In this document: positions 9,479-17,426 of the stretch, in pieces
Layout of the letters: each line of letters begins with the position of its first letter
Numbering within the stretch: the first letter of the stretch is position 1
DNA from: Lawsonibacter sp.
GTDB lineage: Bacteria > Bacillota > Clostridia > Oscillospirales > Oscillospiraceae
NCBI GenBank assembly: GCA_022791995.1
Contig: JAAWAD010000073.1
Coordinates: 1 to 64,000 of the forward strand
DNA length: 64,000 nucleotides
Direction: 5' to 3'
Notes under the pieces: model-generated
Told to the model about the DNA's origin: nothing
Database searches by the model: none
What the model saw: the letters and a program-made list of their open reading frames with translations, nothing else
Program-made: the position numbers and the translations under genes

Positions 9479-10246
9479 GTGAAGCTGTTTGACACCCATG
9501 CCCACTATGACTCCGGGGCTTTCAACGCCGACCGGCGGGAGGTGCTGGCCTCCATGCCGGCAAAGGGCGTGGAGCTGATTTTGAATCCGGGCTGTGACCT
9601 GGCCTCTTCCGAGATGGCTATCGCCCTGGCGGAGGCGTTTCCCTTTTTGTACGCCGCTGTGGGGGTGCATCCCTCGGACTGCGCCGGCTTTACGGAGGAT
9701 ACCTGGAACAGCCTGTGGGCGCTGGCCACCCATCCTAAGGTGAAGGCGATTGGAGAGATTGGTCTAGACTACCACTGGAAGGACAACCCGCCCCCAGAGT
9801 TCCAGCAGGAGGTTTTTCACCGGCAGATGGATCTGGCCCAGAGCGCCGGCCGGCCTGTCATCGTTCACGACCGAGAGGCCCACCACGACTGTCTGGAGGT
9901 GGTCAAGGCGCACCCTGGGGTGACGGGGGTGTATCACTGCTATTCGGGCAGTCTGGAGGACGCCAAAACGCTGGTGAAGCTGGGGTGGATGCTCTCCTTT
10001 ACCGGGGTCATCACCTATAAAAATGCCAGGAAATCTTTGGAAGTTGTAGATTGGCTGCCCATGGATCAGATCATGATTGAGACCGATTCCCCCTACCTGA
10101 CGCCAGAGCCCTTCCGGGGGAAGCGGAACGATTCCGGGTATGTCTGCCGGGTGGCCGAGACCATTGCCCAGGTGAAGGGGATGGACACAGAGGAGGTCGC
10201 CCGGATCACCCTGGAAAACGGGAAGCAGTTCTTTGGGATTCTTTGA
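9479..10246 (+). CDS. TatD family metal-dependent hydrolase
   Basis: KLFDTHAHYD, IGEIGLDYHW, RPVIVHDREA, ETDSPYLTPEPFRGKRN; GTG start with GGAGG RBS. Confidence 0.95.
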   Translation: MKLFDTHAHYDSGAFNADRREVLASMPAKGVELILNPGCDLASSEMAIALAEAFPFLYAAVGVHPSDCAGFTEDTWNSLWALATHPKVKAIGEIGLDYHWKDNPPPEFQQEVFHRQMDLAQSAGRPVIVHDREAHHDCLEVVKAHPGVTGVYHCYSGSLEDAKTLVKLGWMLSFTGVITYKNARKSLEVVDWLPMDQIMIETDSPYLTPEPFRGKRNDSGYVCRVAETIAQVKGMDTEEVARITLENGKQFFGIL

Positions 10247-10302
10247 TTTTGCCGGTGCAAAGAACGGGCGGTCTACTGCCGCCCCTGTGGAGGAATGCTG
10301 TT

Positions 10303-10923
10303 ATGACCATTACCTATGAATACGAGGGGGCGCTGTACGTCAACCTCACCAACAAATGCAACTGTGCCTGTACCTTCTGCCTGCGTCAGGGGAAGGCGGA
10401 GGGCTCCATCTATACTGAGGACTCCCTGTGGCTTGAGCGGGAGCCCACCCGGCAGGAGGCCCTGGACAGCTTCCTCAGCCGGGATGTGTGTGCCTATCGG
10501 GAGATTGTTTTCTGCGGCTATGGAGAGCCCACTTACCGCATAGACGACCTGCTCTGGCTGGTGGACCGGCTGAAGGAGCGCTTCGGGGACCGGCTGCCCC
10601 CTGTGCGCATCAACACCAACGGCCACGCCAATCTCATCCACGGCCGGGATGTGTGCCCGGAGCTGAAGAATCGAATCGACACCCTGTCCATCTCGCTCAA
10701 TGCCACCAGCGCCGCCGAGTATGTGGCCCTGTGCCGCCCTGCCCAGGGAGTGGCCGCCTACCAGGCGATGCTGGACTTTGCCGGGGAGGCCAGGGACTAT
10801 GTGTCCCGTGTGGTTTTCACGGTGGTGGACAAGGACAAGACGCCCCAGGAACTGGACCGGTGCCGGGAGATTGCCCGGAAGCTGGGGGTGGAGCTGCGGA
10901 TCCGCTCCTTTATTGACTCCTGA
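10303..10923 (+). CDS. TatD-associated radical SAM protein
   Basis: LTNKCNCACTFCLRQ CxxxCxxC motif, GYGEPTYR; directly downstream of tatD. Confidence 0.9.
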   Translation: MTITYEYEGALYVNLTNKCNCACTFCLRQGKAEGSIYTEDSLWLEREPTRQEALDSFLSRDVCAYREIVFCGYGEPTYRIDDLLWLVDRLKERFGDRLPPVRINTNGHANLIHGRDVCPELKNRIDTLSISLNATSAAEYVALCRPAQGVAAYQAMLDFAGEARDYVSRVVFTVVDKDKTPQELDRCREIARKLGVELRIRSFIDS

Positions 10924-10937
10924 CAGAAAGAACGGGG

Positions 10938-10961
10938 AAGGGGACGGTTGACCGTCCCCTT
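10938..10961. terminator. Perfect stem-loop, AAGGGGACGG-ttga-CCGTCCCCTT
   Basis: 10-bp perfect stem between convergent genes. Confidence 0.75.
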
Positions 10962-10964
10962 GGG

Positions 10965-11084
10965 TCACGCGGTGAGCTCCAGCTCCTCCAGAGCTTCCCG
11001 CTCGTTATCGGCGGAGAAGCAGAACCGCCCCGCCCAGTCGTAGACCTCCACATGCCCCCGTACCCATACGATGTTATATTCCAT
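10965..11084 (-). CDS. Small ORF of 39 aa, not in the supplied ORF track
   Basis: MEYNIVWVRGHVEVYDWAGRFCFSADNEREALEELELTA*; RBS AAAGGAGACAGAAACC immediately upstream and a hairpin terminator immediately downstream. Confidence 0.65.
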   Translation of the reverse strand: MEYNIVWVRGHVEVYDWAGRFCFSADNEREALEELELTA

Positions 11085-11195
11085 GGTTTCTGTCTCCTTT
11101 CTTGGATTGATTGTCTTCAGTATACCAGGAGATCAGTCCGATAAACCGGACTTTTGATGCCCCGGAACATATTTTTGGAACAGGGAGGTGCCGGT

Positions 11196-11357
11196 ATGGA
11201 GCCCATTTTCTACACGGTGGAGGCCATCCAAGGCGATTATGCCCAGCTTCTGTCCGACGGAGGTCTGGAGCACAGCGTAACCATGTTTCTTCTGCCCGAG
11301 GGGACCGATGTGGGCAGCCGTCTGAAGCTGGAGAATTTTTTGTGGACCCTGGAGTAA
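11196..11357 (+). CDS. Small protein of 53 aa, DUF3006-like
   Basis: MEPIFYTVEAIQGDYAQLLSDGGLEHSVTMFLLPEGTDVGSRLKLENFLWTLE; GGGAGG RBS. Confidence 0.6.
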   Translation: MEPIFYTVEAIQGDYAQLLSDGGLEHSVTMFLLPEGTDVGSRLKLENFLWTLE

Positions 11358-11408
11358 GTGCCAGCCCTTTTGCACATCCTATGAAAAATGTGCAAGGGGG
11401 CGACCGGA

Positions 11409-12113
11409 ATGGAAGAAAAAAAGGAGAGGCCGGCGGAGGAAAGCCAGGAAAGTCTGGAGGAGGAGAACCTTCAGCCCATCACGGATCTGGGCTCTTCGAT
11501 CATTCGGACGGAGCATGGGACCATCCATGTTCTGACCATTGTGGGGCAGATAGAGGGCCACCAGCTGCTGCCCCCTACCAGCAAAAGCACCAAGTATGAG
11601 CATGTCCTGCCGCTGCTGGCCATGGTGGAGGAGAGCGACCAGATTGACGGCCTGCTCATTCTGCTGAACAACGGAGGTGGCGATGTGGAAGCGGGGCTGG
11701 CGATTTCAGAGCTGATTGCCTCCATGTCCAAGCCAACCGTCTCTCTGGTGCTGGGGGGGAGCCACTCCATCGGAGTTCCCTTGGCGGTGTCGGCCAAAAA
11801 GTCCTTCATCGCGCCCTCCGCCGCCATGACCATTCACCCGGTGCGCCTGAATGGTCTGGTCATTGGCGTGCCCCAGACCTTCTACTACTTCGAGCGGATT
11901 CAGGAGCGGATCATCCAGTTCATCACCGCCAACAGCGGCATCAAGCGGGAGGCCTTGACCAAGCTGATGCTCCAGACCGGGGAGCTGGCCGCTGACGTGG
12001 GCAGTGTCATCTATGGGGAGGAGGCGGTGGAGCTGGGCCTCATCGACCGCATCGGCGGCCTGGCGGATGCCTTGGCCTGCCTCCATGAGATGATGCAGGC
12101 CTATCGGAAATAA
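11409..12113 (+). CDS. ClpP/SppA-fold protease, TepA-like translocation-enhancing protein
   Basis: LLILLNNGGGDVEAGLAISELIASMSKPTVSLVLGGSHSIGVPLAVSAKKSFIAPSAAMTIHPVR. Confidence 0.88.
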   Translation: MEEKKERPAEESQESLEEENLQPITDLGSSIIRTEHGTIHVLTIVGQIEGHQLLPPTSKSTKYEHVLPLLAMVEESDQIDGLLILLNNGGGDVEAGLAISELIASMSKPTVSLVLGGSHSIGVPLAVSAKKSFIAPSAAMTIHPVRLNGLVIGVPQTFYYFERIQERIIQFITANSGIKREALTKLMLQTGELAADVGSVIYGEEAVELGLIDRIGGLADALACLHEMMQAYRK

Positions 12114-12276
12114 GAACCTGTATTCACAACCTCAAACGACCGTCCGGGCGGGTTTTCCCAGCCATACTGGGTTAAATTTTCTTGCAATACATCCAGTATT
12201 CCTGCGAAAATTTGCCTTGTCTGGCTGTGAACTCCCTCGCCCATCCGGCATTTTCGGTTATGAATACAGGTTCTAA
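12111..12276. mobile_element. MITE-like element (160 bp, 12114-12273) with TAA target-site duplication
   Basis: TAA|GAACCTGTATTCACAA ... TTATGAATACAGGTTC|TAA: near-perfect terminal inverted repeats and 3-bp direct TAA flanks; no transposase inside. Confidence 0.72.
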
Positions 12277-12438
12277 GGGGCGGTCTTTGGGCCGTCCTGG
12301 CAAGGCTTCCGTGGAAAAGGGCTGGAATTGGGGCGGAAGATGTGGTACAATGGACCAGAGGAAGCATTTGTCATAAACCCCCGGCCACTGGGATAGAATG
12401 GGGGTATCCTTTCCTCTGCGTGATTGGAGGTACATACT

Positions 12439-13302
12439 GTGACCTATCTGATGTCTGCCGTTCTGGGCTTTGTCCAGGGCGTGGCCGAGTTCCTGCCCAT
12501 CTCCAGCTCCGGGCACCTGACCCTGCTCCAGCACTTTTTTGGCATGGCTGAGCCGGATAACCTGTTCAATGTCCTGCTCCACTTTGCCACCCTTCTGGCG
12601 GTGTGTGTCTACTACTTCCAGGATGTGCTGGAGATGGTGGAGGAGTTTTTCCGAATGCTGGTGGATATGTTCTCACGGCGGCCGGCCAAGGGCCGCCCGC
12701 CCGAGGCCCGGCGGCTGGTGCTGCTGCTGATTGTGGGAACGCTTCCGCTGTTTCTGGTGGTGCTGATTAAGGATAAGGTGGAGGCCCTGGGGGGCAGCCC
12801 CGCCTTTGTCAGCTGCGCGCTGCTGGTCACCGGCTGCATTCTCTTTTTGTCTGACCGGATGGGAGGGGGGCGGAAAAATGCCCGGAGCGCTACCCTTCAG
12901 GATGTGCTTTTGGTGGGAGTGGCCCAGGGCTTTGCCACCATCCCCGGCCTGTCCCGGTCGGGCTGCACCATCTCGGCCGGAATGGCGCTGGGCTTTGAGC
13001 GGCACTTTGCCGTCCGGTACTCCTTCCTGCTGTCCCTTCCCGCCGTGCTGGGGGCCACCCTGCTGGAGGTGAAGGATGTGGTGGAGATGGAGGGGGGCTT
13101 TCCCCTGGAGCTGCTGCCCCGGTATCTGCTGGGAATGGTGATTGCCGGCGTGGTGGGCTATTTCTCCATCCGGCTGGTGAATTTGCTGGCTGACCGGGGG
13201 AAATTTGGGGCGTTTGCCTTCTATTGCTGGGGAGCGGGTGTCCTCTCCCTGATTCTGGTCCTGATGAAGGTTACATTCCTCCCTGCCGCGCCGACGGTAT
13301 AA
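12439..13302 (+). CDS. uppP: Undecaprenyl-diphosphate phosphatase
   Basis: GFVQGVAEFLPISSSGHL and PGLSRSGCTISAGMALG. Confidence 0.95.
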   Translation: MTYLMSAVLGFVQGVAEFLPISSSGHLTLLQHFFGMAEPDNLFNVLLHFATLLAVCVYYFQDVLEMVEEFFRMLVDMFSRRPAKGRPPEARRLVLLLIVGTLPLFLVVLIKDKVEALGGSPAFVSCALLVTGCILFLSDRMGGGRKNARSATLQDVLLVGVAQGFATIPGLSRSGCTISAGMALGFERHFAVRYSFLLSLPAVLGATLLEVKDVVEMEGGFPLELLPRYLLGMVIAGVVGYFSIRLVNLLADRGKFGAFAFYCWGAGVLSLILVLMKVTFLPAAPTV

Positions 13303-13330
13303 GAACCTGTGGAAAGGAACGAGGAAAATC

Positions 13331-16009
13331 ATGGCAACAACACAAAGGAAAACAGGCGGGAAGCGCACCTCCGGGAAGCGGGCGGCCCCTTCCCGGGCCA
13401 AGAGCGCCCCGAAAGGACCGCCCCAGGGACAGCCCTTCCGCCGGGAGGCGGGGGCGGCGGTCTGTCTGCTGCTGGCGGTGTTCACCTTCTTCGGCTGGTT
13501 TCGGATGAAGGCGATTTTTATTGACTTTTTCTGTTCCCTTCTCCGGGGGCTGATCGGGTACGGCTTTTGGCTCACGCCGCCTGCCTTTCTGTTGGCCGCC
13601 TGGATTCTGGCCTTTCACCGGGGACGGCCTGTGGCTGTGCGGGTTACATGTGCCCTGCTGCTCCCCCTGACCTTTGCCGGTCTGTTCCATGGCCTGCTGT
13701 GCCCGGCTCTGCCCTGGGACGGATACCTGATGGGCTCTCTGTGGGAGAGCGGCCAGGTGATGAAATCCGGCGGCTTGGCGGGGGGAGTTCTGGCCCAGAG
13801 CTTTGTGTCCCTGTTCACCGTGATGGGCTGCTCGGTGGTTTTCGGCATGGCAGCTATTTTGATGGGACTGGCTGCCTTCGACCGCTCCTTGATTGACATT
13901 GCCGACTGGATCTTCAACCGCCCGGAGTACGATTATGAGCCAGAGCCCCAGCGGGAACAGAAGCCGAAGGCCAAGCCAAGCCCCCGGCGGGAACCCGCCA
14001 AGCCCCACGGACGCGCTCCGTCCGCGCCGGAGCTCAAGCGTACCCACACCGCCATCGACATTCCGGTGGACGATGTGCCGCCGGTTCGGCAGGAGCCGGA
14101 GCCAGAGCCAGCGGAAAAGCGGAGCCTGTTTGACAAGAAGCCCCGGGTACCCACCCCGGATCAAGTGCTGATAAGCCGCCGGCCGGAGCCTGTGCCTGAA
14201 CCCGAATCTGCTCCTGTGCTGGAGGAGGAATTGGAGCCGGAGGTGCCCGCGGCGTCCGCGGTTCTTGTGGAGGCGCCGGCTGCTCCGCCGCCACCCCTGC
14301 CAGAGCCGGAGCCGGAACCTGCGGCGCCCTCCAATGTGGTTCCCTTCCAGCCTCGCCCGGAGCCCGCTCCGAAGGCTGAGAAGCTCACCCTCCGCCAGGA
14401 GGCGGAGGAGGCTGCTGCCCAGATGGCCCAGGATATTCAGAGCACCATGACCCAGAACGCCGGGCCCTACCCCTATCCGCCCCTATCCCTCCTCCGGGAG
14501 GGGAGTGGAGACATTGGCGGGGAGGCTCTGGGAGAGCTGAGCGCCAACCAGCGCCGCCTGGGGGATACCCTCCACTCCTTTGGCATTGACGCCACCATCC
14601 ACAATGTGGTCCGAGGCCCTTCTGTCACCCGGTATGAGCTGGAGCTGGACCAGGGAGTGCGGCTGAATAAGCTGACGAACCTCTCGGATGACATTGCCCT
14701 GGCTCTGGGGGCCCCTGGCGTCCGTGTGGCCGCCGTGCCCGGGAAGCAGTCCACTGTGGGCATTGAAGTGCCAAACCAGCTGGTCTCGCCGGTGAACATA
14801 CGAGAGGTGCTGGCCTCGCCTGAGTTCCAGAATCACAAGTCCAAGGTGGCCTTTGCCGTGGGCAAGGACATCAATGGCAGCAATGTGGTGGGCAGTATCG
14901 CGGACCTGACCCACATGCTCATTGCGGGCACCACCGGCTCCGGAAAGTCGGTGTGTACCAACTCTCTGATTATCTCTTTGCTCTACAAAGCCGCTCCCGA
15001 CGAGGTGCGCCTGATTATGGTGGACCCCAAAATGGTGGAGCTGGGGATTTACAACGGCATTCCCCACCTGCTGATTCCAGTGGTCACAGACCCCAAGAAA
15101 GCCGCCGGGGCTCTCCAGTGGGCGGTGAACGAAATGATGAAGCGCTATCAGGCCTTCTCGGAGCTGGGTGTGCGGGACCTGGCCTCCTACAACGCCCGGG
15201 CTGCCCAGACCGAGGGATTGTCCAAGCTGCCCTCCATCGTGGTGGTCATCGATGAGCTGGCCGACCTGATGCTGGTGGCTGCCAAGGAGGTGGAGGACTC
15301 CATCTGCCGGGTGGCTCAGATGGGCCGGGCCGCTGGAATGCACCTGGTCATCGCAACCCAGCGGCCCTCTGCTGACGTCATTACCGGCCTGATGAAGGCC
15401 AACATTCCCTCAAGAATTGCCTTTGCCGTAGCCTCCGCCATGGAATCCCGGATTATCCTGGACAATTCCGGGGCGGAAAAACTGGTGGGTCGGGGGGACA
15501 TGCTCTACCAGCCACGGGGCAGTAAGCCGCAGCGCACACAGGGCTGCTTCATCTCTGACGACGAGGTGGCCGCCGTGGTGAGCTATGTGAAGCAGGGCAG
15601 CACCGCCCAGTACGACGACGCTGTCATGCGGGAGATTGAGCAGCGGACCGCGGAGAAGGACAAGGGCTCCAAGGGGGCCGGTGTCTCCGCCGAGGACGCC
15701 GGAGAGTATGACGAGCTGATTGACGCCGCTGCCGAGGTAGTAGTGGAGACTGGACAGGCCTCCGTCTCCATGCTCCAGCGCCGGCTGAAATTGGGCTACT
15801 CCCGGGCTGCCCGGCTGGTGGACCAGCTGGAGGACCGGGGTATTGTGGGCCCCTTTGAGGGCTCTAAGCCCCGGCAGTTGCTGATTACAAAGGAACAGTG
15901 GCAGGAGATGAAGTACCGCCAGGGAATTGACACTCCGCCCCTTCACCCTGCGGAGGAGGAGCCGCCCGCGCCGGAGGCGCTGGACCGGGCGGAGGAGGAC
16001 ACGCTGTAA
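13331..16009 (+). CDS. DNA translocase FtsK/SpoIIIE
   Basis: N-terminal TM region, Pro/Glu-rich linker, Walker A AGTTGSGKSV, C-terminal gamma domain (VSMLQRRLKLGYSRAARLVDQLEDRGIVGPFEGSKPR). Confidence 0.96.
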   Translation: MATTQRKTGGKRTSGKRAAPSRAKSAPKGPPQGQPFRREAGAAVCLLLAVFTFFGWFRMKAIFIDFFCSLLRGLIGYGFWLTPPAFLLAAWILAFHRGRPVAVRVTCALLLPLTFAGLFHGLLCPALPWDGYLMGSLWESGQVMKSGGLAGGVLAQSFVSLFTVMGCSVVFGMAAILMGLAAFDRSLIDIADWIFNRPEYDYEPEPQREQKPKAKPSPRREPAKPHGRAPSAPELKRTHTAIDIPVDDVPPVRQEPEPEPAEKRSLFDKKPRVPTPDQVLISRRPEPVPEPESAPVLEEELEPEVPAASAVLVEAPAAPPPPLPEPEPEPAAPSNVVPFQPRPEPAPKAEKLTLRQEAEEAAAQMAQDIQSTMTQNAGPYPYPPLSLLREGSGDIGGEALGELSANQRRLGDTLHSFGIDATIHNVVRGPSVTRYELELDQGVRLNKLTNLSDDIALALGAPGVRVAAVPGKQSTVGIEVPNQLVSPVNIREVLASPEFQNHKSKVAFAVGKDINGSNVVGSIADLTHMLIAGTTGSGKSVCTNSLIISLLYKAAPDEVRLIMVDPKMVELGIYNGIPHLLIPVVTDPKKAAGALQWAVNEMMKRYQAFSELGVRDLASYNARAAQTEGLSKLPSIVVVIDELADLMLVAAKEVEDSICRVAQMGRAAGMHLVIATQRPSADVITGLMKANIPSRIAFAVASAMESRIILDNSGAEKLVGRGDMLYQPRGSKPQRTQGCFISDDEVAAVVSYVKQGSTAQYDDAVMREIEQRTAEKDKGSKGAGVSAEDAGEYDELIDAAAEVVVETGQASVSMLQRRLKLGYSRAARLVDQLEDRGIVGPFEGSKPRQLLITKEQWQEMKYRQGIDTPPLHPAEEEPPAPEALDRAEEDTL

Positions 16010-16179
16010 AGGCGCTGTGTTCCGCTGCCTATGCAAATGGGGGGCCTTCGCTGCGGTGGTGCAGAAATTGAGGGCTTTTGCCCGGAGCTTGTCGAAATGT
16101 TTCATTTTTATTAAATTTGCCCAAAGCCCCTTTACAGAAATCCTCTTTTGAGGTAAACTAGGAGCAGTCAGGACAGGAG

Positions 16180-16440
16180 GTGATCCCGATGGATGATATG
16201 GAATACACCCGCAAGTTCAGCTTGGGCGACCAGCGGGACCTGGAGATTAAGACAATTTTGTCCACCGTCTACCAGTCCCTTCAGGAAAAGGGCTATAACC
16301 CCATCAACCAGATTGTGGGCTATATCCTGTCCGAGGACCCCACTTATATCACCAATCACAACAATGCTCGGGCTCTCATCCGCAGGGTGGACCGGGACGA
16401 GCTGCTCCAGACGCTGGTGAAATATTATCTGACCCACTGA
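16180..16440 (+). CDS. IreB family regulatory phosphoprotein (UPF0297)
   Basis: [65 protein letters not shown]. Start may be 16189. Confidence 0.95.
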   Translation: MIPMDDMEYTRKFSLGDQRDLEIKTILSTVYQSLQEKGYNPINQIVGYILSEDPTYITNHNNARALIRRVDRDELLQTLVKYYLTH

Positions 16441-16449
16441 GACCCATCC

Positions 16450-16486
16450 AAAAGCCGTCCAGCGCACAGCGCCGGACGGCTTTTTT
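16450..16486 (+). terminator. Rho-independent terminator
   Basis: AAAAGCCGTCCaGCGC aca GCGCcGGACGGCTTTTTT. Confidence 0.85.
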
Positions 16487-16524
16487 CGCAGGGATACTGC
16501 AGTTCGCTATAGGAGGTATCGGCT

Positions 16525-17361
16525 ATGACAGACCACAGCAAGAATATTTTGATTATCGGGGATATGCCAGGATACGGCAAGATGGGCCTGGCAGGGATGC
16601 TGCCCATCCTGTCCAATATGGGCCACAGCGTGTATAACCTGCCCACCGCTCTGGTGTCCAACAATTTCGACTATGGAACATTTTCCGTTCTGGACACCAC
16701 GGATTACATGCAAAAGACCATTGCCGTGTGGCGGGAGCTGGGCTTTCAGTTCAACTGTATCACCACTGGATTTTTGGCCTCGGCGGCCCAGGTGGACATT
16801 CTTCGGGACTTTATTGCCAGCCAGAGGAGGGAGGACCTGCTGGTGGTCACAGACCCCATCATGGGGGACGAGGGGAAGCTGTATAACGGCTCTACCAGAC
16901 AGACTGTGGAGAATATGCGCCGTCTGATTGGAGAAGCGGATGTGATTGTTCCCAATCTGACCGAGGCGGAGTTTTTGACCGGCCTGTGTGAGGGCGGGGA
17001 AACTCTATCTCAGGCTGAATCCCGTCAGGTGCTGGATGGTCTGCGGGCCTGTGGAGCCAAGTCGGTGGTGGTCACAAGTGGTCGGGAGACAGAGACCGGC
17101 CGCCATGTGGTGTGGGGCTATGACCACCGGCGGAAGGAGACCTTTACCATCCCTTACCGGTTTATCAAGGCCCACTTCCCGGGAACGGGGGACATTTTCG
17201 CATCCATCCTCACCGGGGAGTTGCTGAAAGGCAGACCCCTTCAGGCGTCGACCAAACGGGCTATGGACGTGATCGAGCAGCTGATTTTCCTGGAGCAGGA
17301 TGTGGTAGAGCGGAACAATGGCATCCGCATTGAGCGCTTCCTGAGCGTACTGCGGGAGTGA
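16525..17361 (+). CDS. Pyridoxal/pyridoxamine kinase (PfkB/ThiD superfamily)
   Basis: ILIIGDMPGYGKMGLAGMLPILSNMGHSVYNLPTALVSNN..., VTDPIMGDEGKLY, FPGTGDIFASILTG. Confidence 0.9.
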   Translation: MTDHSKNILIIGDMPGYGKMGLAGMLPILSNMGHSVYNLPTALVSNNFDYGTFSVLDTTDYMQKTIAVWRELGFQFNCITTGFLASAAQVDILRDFIASQRREDLLVVTDPIMGDEGKLYNGSTRQTVENMRRLIGEADVIVPNLTEAEFLTGLCEGGETLSQAESRQVLDGLRACGAKSVVVTSGRETETGRHVVWGYDHRRKETFTIPYRFIKAHFPGTGDIFASILTGELLKGRPLQASTKRAMDVIEQLIFLEQDVVERNNGIRIERFLSVLRE

Positions 17362-17426
17362 TCTGCCAGTAGGTATACCCTGCATAGGGTCCTTGCCCTG
17401 CCGTATATTGAAAGGAGTGCATCCCC

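Noticed and set aside
13302-13312. TAAGAACCTGT at the uppP stop as another MITE end
   Set aside because: Only the first 11 nt match; no second inverted repeat nearby and the words AAG-AAC-CTG are common codons.
13920-14400. Pro/Glu-rich repeat region in ftsK/spoIIIE
   Set aside because: Low-complexity linker typical of FtsK proteins rather than a separate repeat element.
16090-16096. TGTCGAA 0A-box upstream of ireB
   Set aside because: A 7-mer is expected several times by chance in 64 kb and there is no established Spo0A link to ireB.
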